64,000 bases of DNA, from contig JAOBSW010000553.1 of assembly GCA_026214975.1 (NCBI GenBank), positions 310,001 through 374,000 of the forward strand. Reading direction: 5' to 3'. Positions 1 to 10,213 of this stretch are shown here, piece after piece (the stretch's first letter is position 1; the number at the start of each line of letters is the position of its first letter). The notes beneath the pieces are model-generated. The model saw only the letters and a program-made list of their open reading frames with translations. It searched no databases and was not told the origin of the DNA. The position numbers and the translations under genes are program-made. The stretch comes from Gentiana macrophylla (lineage: Eukaryota > Streptophyta > Magnoliopsida > Gentianales > Gentianaceae).

Positions 1-8
1 GGTCTGGT

Positions 9-660
9 TCAGGTAAGATACTGTAACCCTCCTATAGCACTTCTATAGGTACTATGTGACTTCATTGGAATCCCTTGATCTGGTAGAAGATGCTCCCTTG
101 GTGTCATAGGGATGTTACATGGATTAATGTGGTCCAGTTGTAGTCTTTTCAGCAACCGTGAGGCATAATGACCTTGAGTAAGATACAGTCCATCACCATT
201 TTTGTATGCTTCCATCCGTAAGAAGTGAGTTATGGCACCCTGATCCTTCAAGGAAAACTTAGTGTTTAGCATTTTGACAAATTTTTGGATCAGAGTTGGA
301 GAAGCACTTGTCACTCGTAATGTCATCTACATAAGCCATGACATACAAAGTTTGATCATTAGTCTCTAATATGAATAAAGAAGGATCAACAAGATACTGA
401 TGAAAGCCCCAAAGCAGCATCTGGTGTCTAAGAGCCCCAAACCATGCCCTAGGGGCTTGTTTGAGCCCATAGAGAGCCTTGTTCAATTTACATATATAAT
501 ATGGTTTATTTACGTCAACAAAGCCTTTTGGCTGGGTCATGTAGACATTTTCCATCAGTGGTCCATTCAAAAAGGCATTATCAATGTCTACTTGATGTAT
601 ATGCCAATTTAAGCTAACAACCAGGGCAAGAACAACCCTGATAGTGGAAGCTTTAGCCAC
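9..660 (-). pseudogene. copia reverse transcriptase, element G
   Basis: Two overlapping frames (259-660 and 9-326) together cover most of a Ty1-copia RT domain. The first has the hallmark segments VDIDNAFLNG, YGLKQAPRAWF and the catalytic AYVDD box. The second continues with the thumb-side segment ending SAIGGLQYLT. The change of frame at about 259-326 shows a frameshift just after the catalytic box. The domain copies RNA into cDNA in the element's particle. Without a continuous frame this copy is dead. The lineage within copia is not determined. Confidence 0.9.
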
Positions 661-696
661 TAGGCTAAAGGTTTCTGTGAAGTCAATGCCATAGGT

Positions 697-2001
697 CTAA
701 TGAAACCCTTTTGCCACCAACCTGGCCTTGTGTTTAAGAACTGTACCATCAGGCCTCATTTTGAGTTTAAATACCCACTTGCACCCCACAGGGTTCTGAC
801 TGCTTGATGGTGGAACAAGACACCATGTATTGTTTTTCTGTAGGGCATTGAACTCTGCATCCATGGCATTCTTCCATTCAGTACAAGTCAATGCTTCAGA
901 AACCTTGGTAGGTTCAGTAAGGTGAGCATGTAAGGTTGAAGATATAAGCTGAGAGGAGTAGGTTTTAGGTTTGAAAATTCCACTCTTGGAACGTGTTTGC
1001 ATAGGATGGCCATGTAGGGACTGAACAAGTTGTGGAACAGGATTAGGTGAATTTGTAGGACTGTGGCAAGGGGAAGGTGAATTGATATTGTTATTGTTGG
1101 AAGGTGAGCTAGGGTTTGTGTCTGTGGATTCACAACCTGATAGAGGTGAAAAGGAATTAAATACAGGAACTTCACTAGAAGCAGAGCCAAACACATTAAA
1201 ACCAAGGAGATTAGAATTGTAAGAATTTTGAGAAGGAGTCTATACCTCTAGTGAATTTGCAGCATCAGGGACACTGTGTGCTTCATTTCTCTCATTAGCA
1301 TCTGTACAAAAGATGGTTCTGACAAGGAAACAGTGAACCAAGTGGGAAGGTCAGGATCTGTGATTGTTTCTTTATTAGGACCTTGGAGAAAACCTTCTTC
1401 AAAAGGGAATTCATATTCATTAAAGACCACATTTCTGGTGATGAAGATCCTACCAGACGGATCTAAACACTTGTATCCCTTGTGCAGAGGACTAACACCT
1501 AGATTGACACATTTACTAGTGTGACATCTGAACTTTGTTGGATAGAAGGGTCTCAAGTGGGGGAAGCAAGCACACCCAAAGGTTTATAGAACTTGTAATA
1601 TGGTTTTTTGTTGTATAGAACTTGATAAGGAGACTTATGTTGCAGAACATGTGTAGGTAGGGTATTGATAATGGTGACAGCTTCTACAAAATTGTCTAAC
1701 CAGTATCTAAGGGGCAGAGAGGCTTGAGCAAGTTGGGTCAGGCCTAGTTCCATAATAGGCCTATGCTTTCTTTTTACCCTACCATTTTGAGAATGAGAAT
1801 GAGGGCATGGATGCCTAAACTAAATTCTTTGATCTTTAAGAAATGGTTCAAGTGTTCTAAATTCTCCCCCCAATCTGTTTGTAAACATTTAATTTTCCTG
1901 GAAAATTGATTTTCAACCAGAGTTTTAAATTGTAAGAACACAGAGTAAACTTCAGATTTAGATTTTAGGGGATCATGTATATCTTGACCAGTCATCAACA
2001 A
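697..2001 (-). pseudogene. copia integrase and integrase-RT linker, element G
   Basis: Three frames cover the integrase. 1774-2001 is the start of the core, 1553-1753 holds the segment with PLRYWLDNFVEAVTIINTLP, and 1248-1556 has the copia C-terminal signature HKGYKCLDPSGRIFITRNVVFNE. 697-1194 is the low-complexity linker followed by the RT lead-in EWKNAMDAEFNALQKNNTW and GCKWVFKLK. Each is in a different frame, so several indels have accumulated. Integrase normally joins cDNA ends to the target. Homology is clear but no active protein is possible. Confidence 0.88.
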
Positions 2002-2050
2002 AATGTATATAGTATAGATAATTAGAGATTGATTTTACAGGGGCAGGTCC

Positions 2051-3116
2051 TCATAAGTCAGAATTGATAAGATCAAGAACATTAGCATCATGAGAATCAG
2101 AAGGCAAATAGAGTAGGGCATGGCCCTTTCCAAATTGACAAGCATCACAAAAGCTCAAACTTTCATTAATAGAGACATTACATGACTTTAGGACTTGACT
2201 CAAGACTTGTTTGGAAGGGTGACCTAATCTTCTATGCCAAACATTTGGATCTTTGTTTACATTGACCGAACTTAATTGAGCACTACAAGTCTTAAGACCA
2301 GACACACTGAACTGGAAACTTGAGGACTGACTGTTGAGCTATGAAATCTTGGATTTGGAGTGAAAGGAGGTCTCATTTGGTGGAGCCATAATCTGATACA
2401 GACCATCCTTGAGAGTTCCTGTTAGAAACAGTGTCTTTGTTGTCTTGTCCTTTACACAACAAGAGTAAGGGTTAAACTCAACAGTGATACAATTATCAGC
2501 AAGAAGTTTAGATATACCGATCAATTTTTTTTGTAATATAAGGTACATGAAGAATGTCTTTTAGAATTAAGGTGGTGTGTGGTTGATGTGTGATAAGATG
2601 AGTTTGGCCAATATGAAGGATTGGTAACTGCTCACCAATACCTACTGATACTGATTCGAAACCATTGTATCCTGCACTGAGATGAAGATTGTTTAGGTCA
2701 GCAGTAAGGTGGTTTGATGCCCCACTATACATGTACCAAGCAGGGTCACCAACAGATCGAGGACTTTCTAGATAGGCAGAAACCTGCTTAGGACCACTGT
2801 TACTAGTGTTGTTGTTTTGGGTAGGAGGAACAAAGTCTTCCTCAAACCTGTGCCAGCAAGAAGTGACAATATGACCATTTTTTCCACATAATTGATACAC
2901 CATTTTATTGCTTGAGTAGCCACCAAAACCTCTACCACCTCCTCTGCCCCTGCCTCTTCCACCTCTACCTCTTTCTCTTCCAGAACCAGAATTTTGATAG
3001 GGTGGTGTGCTTGTATTTCTGAGCAGAGTCCCTTGATCAAAGTTTGCTGATGGATTCATTAGACCAATACGTGCAGTTGGATTAAGCCTTGCAATCAGCC
3101 TCTCATGTGTCATCAA
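2051..3116 (-). pseudogene. GAG-pre-integrase, protease and zinc knuckle, element G
   Basis: 2051-2305 holds the GAG-pre-integrase motif WHRRLGHPSKQVL with a CDACQFGK cysteine pair. 2339-2548 and 2508-3116 hold the protease and nucleocapsid. Two catalytic features are lost. The CCHC knuckle reads YQLCGKNGHIVTSC, so its first cysteine is tyrosine. The protease site reads MYSGASNH where copia elements normally have DSGASxH, so the active aspartate is tyrosine. An Arg/Gly-rich tract precedes the knuckle, as is usual for copia nucleocapsid. Confidence 0.88.
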
Positions 3117-4063
3117 CTATGATTGAACATCTTGCCAGCTGAGAGATCCAACTCTTGAGGTGATATTAACTATGGCAGATTCATAGTCATGGTCTAGACC
3201 TTCCAATGTAGCTAATATAAGTTCAGATTTGGTTACTGGGTACCCAGCAGCAGTCAGATTATCTGAACAGGACTTCATTTGAGCTAGATAATCTGACATG
3301 GATTTAGATCCTTTTGATGCTTTAGCCAAAGCATCCTTATATTCGAGCATCCTTGCTTCATATTTGCTATTAAACAAGGTTTCAAGAGTGGACCAGACCT
3401 CATAAGCAGTTGAACATCCAACAACTTCAGACAAGGCTTTTTCAGTCATGGAACTAAGTAGCCATCTCATTATAAGATTATCCTTAGTTGTCCAATCTTC
3501 ATTGACCGCATTCAATGAAAGATTAGTCAGAACAGATCTGGCAAATGCAGTGTTATGATTCATGGTAGGAACATGACTAAGCAAATGTTCCTCCAACTTG
3601 TGACCACGAATTATGGGTAGAATAGTACACCTTCATAGCAGATAATTACTCCGATCTAATTTCACAGTATATGTTTGATTAAGATTACCTGAGAATGGTG
3701 GTTCAAGGAGTGAAGTAGATGAGTGTGGGCTAACATATCCAAGAAACGGTGGATTCAATCCTCCAGAATGAAAACCAAACCCATACGGAGAGGATTCTGA
3801 AGTTCCAAAGTTAAGAGACCAGCTAGGGACGGTGGTAGGGTGGACACACTTGAAATTGGAATTCAAGTGACAACACCATCGGAGAGGAAGGTGTAGTTAG
3901 GTCCCACTGAAAATCCGGAAAGCACAGACAGAATCGGGTTTCCTGATCTTGGGTTTGTTGTGGTGATAGCTGTAACCGGAGTGTTTATCGAAAATGGAGC
4001 TCCATCTGTGAGAGCTGATGCTGTAGTGGTGGTGTTAGAGGTTGAACCTCTAGTGGAAGCCAT
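3117..4063 (-). pseudogene. copia gag (UBN2 type), element G
   Basis: 3117-3596 is a UBN2-type capsid domain with RWLLSSMTEKAL, AYEVWSTLETLF, MSDYLAQMKSCSDNL and ILATLEGLDHDYES. 3633-3866 ends with the gag start segment KLDRSNYLL. 3863-4063 is a Ser/Thr/Ala-rich N-terminus. I place the start at the methionine beginning MASTRGS (codon ending at 4063), 18 bases below the primer binding site, in preference to an in-frame methionine four codons upstream. Two frame changes break it. Capsid would package element RNA. Confidence 0.85.
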
Positions 4064-4080
4064 GAAAGCCGGCAACCAAG

Positions 4081-4091
4081 TTCTGATACCA
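4081..4091 (-). other. primer binding site, element G
   Basis: The minus strand reads TGGTATCAGAA here, matching the tRNA-iMet type site (TGGTATCAGAGC) of plant copia elements. It sits just before gag and fixes the direction of element G. The 5' LTR should start within a few bases to the right. Confidence 0.85.
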
Positions 4092-4894
4092 AGAAAGAAA
4101 AGCTAGAACATTTTCAGTGAATGGATATGGTGTAAATCTTTCATTAGATTTCCATACTTGCTAGGTATTACAGACACATCTCGGCATTTATGATGCTTTT
4201 CCACAAAATCAGTTATAACGAAGTACAAGTGTCATACTTATATCAAGACATGTGGGAGTGTGTTATTGTGAGACCCAGACACACACATAGTAACATAAAT
4301 ATTTTATTTCTTAACAGACTCGTTGTGACACAACCGCTGTGCTTATAGCATCTCACTCAATGCAATAAAACCAGACCAGTAAAATCAATGTCAGTTTTAT
4401 ATATGTATCGTTTTATAATATGAGTATGTAACACACTGTTTTAGTAGTGCGTTGTGATAATGAAGTCTTTGTCTTATGCCTTAATAGTACTGCATGCCTT
4501 AATAGTATTGCGTTGTGATAGTTAGTAAGATAACTATGTCAATCGTAATATAGCAAGCCGAGTCAAAGTCTACCTCACAAAAACTATTATTTAATTATGT
4601 TAAACACAATTAACCAAAAGGGTAGTTTTTGACCAAAATAATAGGAAGAAAAGTAAATAAAGGAAATGCAAATAAACCAAGAATCAATCAAGTATTGAAA
4701 AAACATGAGCCAAACTATTCACAACTAATCTCCTCATATTTCCTAATTATATTTGACCCGTAATTTATGTGTAAATAATTAAGCTATGGGTGTAATCCCC
4801 TAATTTAACTAAACTTATTTCCTAGATAATCTTGCCCAATATGGAGGTAACCTACCACCGTAATTGGATGGCCGTATTAACTCCACATGCATTA
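4092..4894. other. no gene; probable 5' LTR remnant of G then unassigned AT-rich DNA
   Basis: Adjacent to the G primer binding site, so the first few hundred bases should be its 5' LTR. I cannot see a clean TG/CA boundary and there is no second LTR to compare. Two copies of a short motif, gccttaatagta, lie near 4470 and 4496. I see no reading frame or RNA gene worth calling. Confidence 0.4.
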
Positions 4895-5037
4895 AAAAAC
4901 ACTATTATGTATGTTGCAGACATCCCCAATTATTAATACATAATAGTGTTTACTCAACGGTGTATTCTCTACAACATACATAATAGTGTTTACACCCCCC
5001 TTTAGATCCGGAAAAAACACTATTATGTATGTTGTGT
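4895..5037. repeat. four copies of a 20-bp motif in alternating orientation
   Basis: AACACTATTATGTATGTTG occurs forward at about 4898-4916 and 5017-5035. Its reverse complement occurs at about 4934-4952 (shortened) and 4972-4992. The four copies can pair into nested hairpins. G/C-homopolymer-rich sequence follows, and at 5103-5115 lies GTCCGCCCCTC, the reverse complement of a GGGGCGGA transposon-end motif seen elsewhere in the window. The block may be part of a small inverted-repeat element, but I could not place its ends. Confidence 0.75.
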
Positions 5038-5274
5038 ATTTTTTTTGCCCCCCCTAAAAATTTACACTCGCCCATAGTATCGCCCCCCTTACTCGGGATC
5101 CTGCGTCCGCCCCTCATGTCGGTGTTACCGTAAACCTCATCTAGGCAGCCACCGTAGACTGGCTAGCAGTACCTAAGCGATCTGATTAACTATGTCATAA
5201 TTATCACTTCAACATGGTTCCTTCATGTTAATTTACGAAGACGTACAAAAGATTGGCCAGATCTGATTAACTAC

Positions 5275-5375
5275 CAGCTTTTGTATTATGACCATAACTT
5301 GACTTCTGTAACTCCAATTCAGGTGATTCAAAGTGCATTGGAAACCTTGTTTCGAGCCCTAAAACCTTCATGAAG
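5275..5375 (-). repeat. relic of the conserved U3 block of Ty3 LTRs
   Basis: The stretch with TGATTCAAAGTGCATTGGAAA followed by CTTCATGAAGAAGTCTGAG matches a block found in the LTRs at 13977-14050, 26160-26240, 33170-33245 and 53603-53700, and in reverse at 39960-40070. No other LTR parts are recognisable here, so it is a relic or a captured fragment. Confidence 0.6.
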
Positions 5376-5759
5376 AAGTCTGAGCCCAATATTTTGAGAT
5401 CATTTATTGAAGATTCAAACAGTAGCAGATTGATATGGAAAAATTGTTGCATAAAATGTTTTGGTCATCAAGGAAGCAAAATTGATCTATTGCAAGTCAT
5501 TCCCATATTCATTGCATTACCATAGGATTGCGGAGGCGTGTTATGTAAGAAAATTATGTCGGCCCATTACTTGAACCCAAATAATTTTCTTCCGCGTAAA
5601 AATGGTCTTATAGGAAATCAGTTTTCTCTAGGAAATATGTTAATTTTATCTAATAGCTTATTTAAAAGGAGTTTTAATCCGATTAAAACTCAGTTTTGAT
5701 GAACGGCCGAGGTTACTGCAAAACCCTAGGTCGATTCGGATTTCGGTCTTCTCTCATCC

Positions 5760-5767
5760 TATAAAAG
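5760..5767 (+). promoter_or_regulatory. TATA box, first copy, LTR H
   Basis: TATAAAAG within the repeated segment tcctataaaagcaatga. Likely LTR promoter by position and sequence. Confidence 0.5.
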
Positions 5768-5800
5768 CAATGATTTATTCCATAATAAAACATACGAAAT

Positions 5801-6374
5801 TGTTGAATTACCATATCTCCCAAAAGCTTAAGATGATGAGGAGGTAGATAATCAACACTTTATATCTCAATACGCCCTATCAAGTGTGGGCCTGTAAGAG
5901 GAGAGGAAGGCCCAACACTTGATGAATTTTTTTTGGAAGTGTGGCATGTAAGGATGGGAGAGGCCCAACACTTGATTGATTTTTTTGTTGTTGAAAATTG
6001 TGTTTGGAGCGGGGTTCGAGCCGAGGACCTATCGCTCTGATATCATGTTGAATTACCATCTTTCCCAGAAGCTTAAGCTAATAAATAGGGAGATAGATAA
6101 TTAACACTTTATATCTCAATATATTAGGATCAAACGCATACCGTTGTACTAAAACCAATTGGTGTTAGTAAAGATGCTATTATATTTCCGTATATCACGC
6201 CCCCTTAAGTGTGGGCCTATAAGAATGGAGAGAGACCCAACACTTGACTTTTTTTTGTTTGGGATGTGTGGGCCTATAAGAAGAGAGTGGGGCCAAACAC
6301 TTGGTTTTTTTTATTTTATTATTTTAATTGTGCCGGAAGCGGGGCTTGAACTCGGGATCTCCTGCTCCGATACA
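5801..6374 (+). repeat. tandem repeat of a TGTTGAATTACCAT unit inside LTR H
   Basis: Unit 1 (5801-6045) and unit 2 (6046-6374) start with the same 14 bases and share AAGCTTAAG, AACACTTTATATCTCAAT, GTGTGGGCCTATAAG-like and CCCAACACTTGA segments. Each ends with a GGGGTTCGAGCC or GGGGCTTGAACTCGGGA segment and CTGATAYCA/CCGATAC. The GGTTCGAGCC part resembles a pol III B box, so a tRNA-related origin is possible. I did not find a matching A box. Confidence 0.65.
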
Positions 6375-6451
6375 ATTAAAACTCGGCTCCGATGAACGGC
6401 CGAAGTTACAGCAAAACCCTAGGTCGTTCAGATTTTGGTCTTCTCTAATCC

Positions 6452-6459
6452 TATAAAAG
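6452..6459 (+). promoter_or_regulatory. TATA box, second copy, LTR H
   Basis: TATAAAAG in the second copy of the duplicated promoter segment, 692 bases after the first and about 190 bases before the LTR end. This copy is better placed for an LTR promoter. Confidence 0.5.
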
Positions 6460-6655
6460 CAATGATTTATTCCATCATAAAACATACGAAATAAGCCAAC
6501 AAATCACGGTTGTATGTAAGGAGAGAGATATCGGAATCCTCATCAAGGTGGCAACAACATCATAATGACGAACGGAGGTAACAATTGTTCTGTACCGTTT
6601 ATAATCTAGTGATAATCAGGATGTTCTAGATCAATGGATAAATCGTTGTAACATG

Positions 6656-6667
6656 TGGTATTAGAGC
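6656..6667 (+). other. primer binding site of element H
   Basis: TGGTATTAGAGC differs by one base from the tRNA-iMet type site TGGTATCAGAGC. It lies two bases after the LTR end and sets the plus orientation. Confidence 0.72.
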
Positions 6668-6904
6668 ATGGTTTGGAACACATGATTGTTAAATTATCGA
6701 GAACTAACTAGGGGCGGATCTATGTAGGGGTTGGGGATCACGTGACCCCACTGAGATACGGGAATTTTTTTAAAGTAATAAAACGATGTTGTTTTATTAT
6801 AAAAAAATGTCGTTTTGTTGTTAAAAAATATAGTTTTATGGTCTAATGATCCACCAGAAAAAAAATGGATCCTGATTCTAACTTCGATTATAATGAATCA
6901 AATC

Positions 6905-7137
6905 ATCCCCTGGATATGGCCTAGTGGTAAAAGGTTGGGCGTGGTGTAGTGCCTAGCTGCGTTTTAAAGCCGGAATGTGGGGGTTCGAGTCCCGTAAAGG
7001 GCCGGCCCCTTTCGGTAAGAAGATAAAATAAAGCAGGCCCCTTCCTGGAGCTGCTAGGTCCCAGATTAACCTCTCATCGCACTCCTGTGGGATCGGGGGT
7101 GAGGGGACCATTCTGGTTAGGGTTTAACCGTTTTTTT
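6905..7137 (+). mobile_element. tRNA-derived SINE with perfect target duplication
   Basis: A type 2 pol III promoter is complete: A box TGGCCTAGTGG at 6917-6927 and B box GGTTCGAGTCC at 6982-6992, 55 bases apart. The 233-bp body ends in a T run, as in Au-type plant SINEs. The 13-bp duplication AATGAATCAAATC lies at 6892-6904 and 7138-7150. SINEs have no protein and depend on LINE enzymes. The perfect duplication argues for a fairly young insertion. The family name is not known to me. Confidence 0.92.
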
Positions 7138-7150
7138 AATGAATCAAATC

Positions 7151-7795
7151 TAGGTCTAATGCTTTAACTTTTTCAGAAGCTATTTGGACTATTGTCGCTA
7201 TCGTGCCGCTTTCTTTTATTCAGTATGAAATTCTATGCATATTAGTCTGTTACGTAATTGAATTTTTTTTTGAACAAATATTTATTTTATTAAAAGTGAA
7301 ATAAAAGTTTCAAACATGCCATATTTCGACCCTCCCTTATGTCAGTTACGTGTCAGAACATATATAGTCATGCCTACTTAAAACCTACTAGCGGCAAACT
7401 CAGTGTGGAAAAATCCGTCATATATAGTAGGAAAAAGTATATCACCCTATGTTCTCAAAAACTAATTGAACATGATTCAACTATTTCCGGTAAAGTGCAG
7501 CGATTGATATATAATGAAAAATTAGGTTAATTTGTTTCTTTTTATTTTCATTTTGGGTCATCCTAGGTGAGGGTCGATGTAATTGATAAAGTTGGAACAT
7601 CAGCAGATTACCCGGCAGCTGCTAGAGTTGGAATGGACTGATACCCGTAGAGTGACACGATAACCGGAATCTATCAATTCCCTTTCTAGTACCAATAGGA
7701 ACATCAGCGGATTTGAGCTAAAGAATGAACTCTTTTGCCTCCTGTTCCGCAGCCTCTTGCTTACACTTGGTATTGGTAAACTTGTAAACATCAGG
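7151..7795. other. no gene seen
   Basis: AT-rich sequence between the SINE and the MITE. A 63-codon plus-strand frame at 7339-7530 has no domain or codon character that I recognise, and I do not call it. Confidence 0.5.
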
Positions 7796-7966
7796 CAGGG
7801 GCGGACCGGCGGACGCAGAATCTCAGGTAAGGGAGCAATAATTTTTTTAAAGACCAAAAGAATTTAAGGGGGGGAGGAAACAATATGCTTTATACATATA
7901 TTAGTGTCATTTTTCTGTATCAAGAGGGGGAAATAACCCCATTGGTTGTATGTAGCTCCGCCACTT
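7796..7966. mobile_element. hAT-like MITE, about 171 bp
   Basis: Begins CAGGGGCGGA and ends TCCGCCACTT, imperfect terminal inverted repeats typical of hAT. The flanks ACATCAGG (7788-7795) and ACAGCAGG (7967-7974) match in 7 of 8 positions, the duplication length expected for hAT. No coding capacity. Confidence 0.7.
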
Positions 7967-8219
7967 ACAGCAGGTGAATGCATGTATTTAGGTTTCCGCT
8001 GACTTCTTCTTTACGTTGGCAACGTTTAAGTAGAAATTTTAAGGTTTTATTTTCATTTTTTTAAGTATTAAAGTACTCAGGTACATACCCTAGGGTCTAA
8101 CCGGGCTCCTAGTGGGGAGACCCAGATCCAAACCTGGCTTGGGGCATAATTTAGGATGAGTGCGTGTGTGTTTCGTTTCGAAAAAAAAAGTATTAAAAAA
8201 ATTTGGCCCCAATTATTAT

Positions 8220-8315
8220 CGGTGGCGGAATTGAACCAAGATTTTTTTTTCAATGTTTTGAACCAATCACCGTTGGGTCTTTTATAATACTTCTAACCAA
8301 TTGAACTACAATTGT
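8220..8315 (-). mobile_element. SINE-like pol III promoter relic
   Basis: On the minus strand an A-box-like TAGTTCAATTGG (8297-8308) is followed about 70 bases later by a B box GGTTCAATTCC (8227-8237). The spacing is long and no target duplication was found, so this may be a diverged SINE or tRNA-related fragment. Confidence 0.5.
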
Positions 8316-8424
8316 TTGATATAATATTCATTGACAGTGTTTAATAATTAGAGGGATATATTAGTAAATTCTTACGGAAATTTAATTGGGATCAATGGAC
8401 CCTTGGCTCATGTGGGTCCGCCCT

Positions 8425-8427
<3 letters not shown>

Positions 8428-8490
<63 letters not shown>
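8428..8490. repeat. ATT microsatellite
   Basis: About 20 uninterrupted ATT units directly after a GTGGGTCCGCCCTTC segment. The latter is another GGGCGGAC-type transposon end. Confidence 0.97.
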
Positions 8491-8491
<1 letters not shown>

Positions 8492-8889
8492 CAATACAAA
8501 ATAAAAAACTATGGAGTGTATATTATGAAGGTTAATGATATCCACATATCCTTGTTCGTCTTATTTACAAAAATAACACCCAATTATTTGTGAGTATCAC
8601 GGCAACATGTGTAGAATTTATAGAGAATTAAGACACATTGAAATATTTTTAAATAACAGGACAGCCATATATTTTATATACGGAGAATGACAACGTACTT
8701 CTATATTTTTTAGGGACAATTATTCAAACGGACACATATTGGACTTAATTAGTCAAAAAGGACACCCAAAACAAACACATAGTTATAAAGACACAAATTA
8801 GATAGATAGACCAAAATACCCTTAGTGAAGAAAAAAAATAAATAAAAAAAAAACGGGGAATAGGCTGTTGTTGTTGTTTGTTTTTTTTC

Positions 8890-8975
8890 CTTCTGGACGT
8901 TGAAAAGTGTTTTTTTTCCTGGACGCTGGAAGTGTGTGTGTTTGTTTTTTCCTCCTGGACGTTTTTTTTTTCGGA
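8890..8975. repeat. three spaced copies of CCTGGACG in T-rich DNA
   Basis: CTGGACGTT, CTGGACGCT and CTGGACGTT occur at roughly 30 to 40 base spacing between T runs, just before the 17-bp minisatellite. They look like decayed units of an older tandem repeat. Confidence 0.6.
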
Positions 8976-8995
8976 AAGTTTATTTTTTCTTTTTT

Positions 8996-10065
8996 TCATT
9001 GACCACCGCGATGCATTGACCACCGCGATGCATTGATCACCCCGATGCATTGACCACCCCGATGCATTGACAACCATGATGCAGAGACACCGCGATGAAA
9101 TGACACCGCGATGCACTGACAACCGCGAAGCATTAGCCACCGCGATGCATTGACCACCGCGATGCATTGACCACCGCGATGCATTGCCCAACCCAATGCT
9201 TTGACCACCGCGATGCAGTCACCACTCTCGATTGATTAATCACTGCGATGCAGTGACCACCTCGATGCGCTGACCACCGTGATACAGTGACAAGAACATT
9301 TGCAACGATTTATGCAGTGACATTTGATGTTTGCTCATACAACATTATTTCTGAAGTGAAAACGATTTTCATCGGCATAATGCAGAGACACTGTGATGCA
9401 TTGACCACCCGATGCATTGACCACCGTGATGAAGTGACACCACGATGCAGTGATCACCGCGATGCACTGACAACCATGATGGATTGACCACCGCGATGCA
9501 GTGATCAATGTGATGCAGAGACACCGCGATGCACTGATCACCGCGATGCATTGATCACCCCCAATGCATTGACACCGCGATGCATTAACCACCCCCGATC
9601 TATTGACCACTGCGATGCAGTGACCACCCACGATCCAGTGACCACCCCCGATGCAGTGACCACCCCCGATGCAGTGACCACCACCGATGCAGAGGCACCA
9701 TGATGAAATGACACAACGATGCACTAACAACCGCAATGTAGTGACTCCATGATGCATTGACCACCGCGATGCATTGACCACCCCCGATGCATTGACATTG
9801 CGATGTATTGTCCACCCCCTATACATTGACCACCACGATGCAGTGGCACCTCTGATCCAGAGACACCGCGATGCAGTTACCACCCCAGATGCAGAGACAC
9901 CGCGATGAAGTGACACTGCGATGCACTGACAACTACGATGCATTGACACCGTGATGCATTGACCACCGCGATGCATTGACCACCCCTGATGCATTGACCA
10001 CCGCGACGCATTGACTACCGTGATGCAGTGACCACCCCGATGAAACGACACCGCGATGACACTTG
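8996..10065. repeat. 17-bp GC-rich minisatellite
   Basis: Tandem units close to GATGCATTGACCACCGC run from 8996 to about 9290 and from about 9375 to 10065, roughly 17 and 40 units by span. Variants drop one or two bases (TGACACCGCGATGCA) or change CACCGC to CACCCC. An 85-bp non-repeat spacer (about 9290-9375) separates the two blocks. The minus strand of the unit has no stop in any frame. Because 17 is not a multiple of 3, three units give a 17-residue peptide repeat and frames as long as 9335-10051 appear. I regard these frames as a by-product of the repeat. Confidence 0.95.
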
Positions 10066-10213
10066 ATATTTTTCCGGCGTAATTTCAGAAAATCGATTTC
10101 TTTTCTTTATAAAATTGACTTCAAACAAATGTATCTTTTAATATAAAACTACGATCAACATAATTCTTTCACTATAATTCATATTTTTTTCGTCCTCTTT
10201 ATTCTGATATCTT

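Larger units (their letters stand above)
1..4091 (-). mobile_element. Ty1-copia retrotransposon G, decayed, 3' end outside window
   Basis: Reading down the minus strand from 4091 the order is primer binding site, gag, zinc knuckle, protease, GAG-pre-integrase, integrase and reverse transcriptase, which is the Ty1-copia order. RNase H and the 3' LTR would lie left of position 1. The reading frame is broken at many points, so the copy cannot be autonomous. No target duplication can be assigned because only one end is present. Confidence 0.93.
5539..6653 (+). mobile_element. copia-type LTR H, with an internal duplication
   Basis: Starts TGTTATG and ends TTGTAACA, and is followed two bases later by a copia primer binding site. 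It is therefore a 5' LTR in plus orientation. It holds two TATA boxes because a 119-bp promoter segment (5682-5800) is repeated at 6375-6492, with 574 bp of other repeat between. No gag or pol follows, so the element was truncated soon after the PBS near 6710. There is no second LTR in the window. Confidence 0.68.

Noticed and set aside
5985..6050. tRNA gene suggested by GGGGTTCGAGCC
   Set aside because: No cloverleaf or A box could be found; it is part of the repeated unit in LTR H.
7339..7530. 63-codon plus-strand frame
   Set aside because: No domain, no conserved neighbour and no promoter. The length is expected by chance.
8087..8190. Possible SINE with an A-rich tail
   Set aside because: GATCCAAACC only weakly resembles a B box, there is no A box, and no target duplication was found.
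9335..10051. 239-codon minus-strand frame with a 17-residue repeat (MHRGGQCIAVVNASRWS)
   Set aside because: It is a translation of the 17-bp minisatellite. Three frames are equally open and there is no start context, domain or flanking gene.
8996..10065. CRISPR-like array
   Set aside because: Units are contiguous without unique spacers, and the setting is a plant genome. It is a minisatellite.
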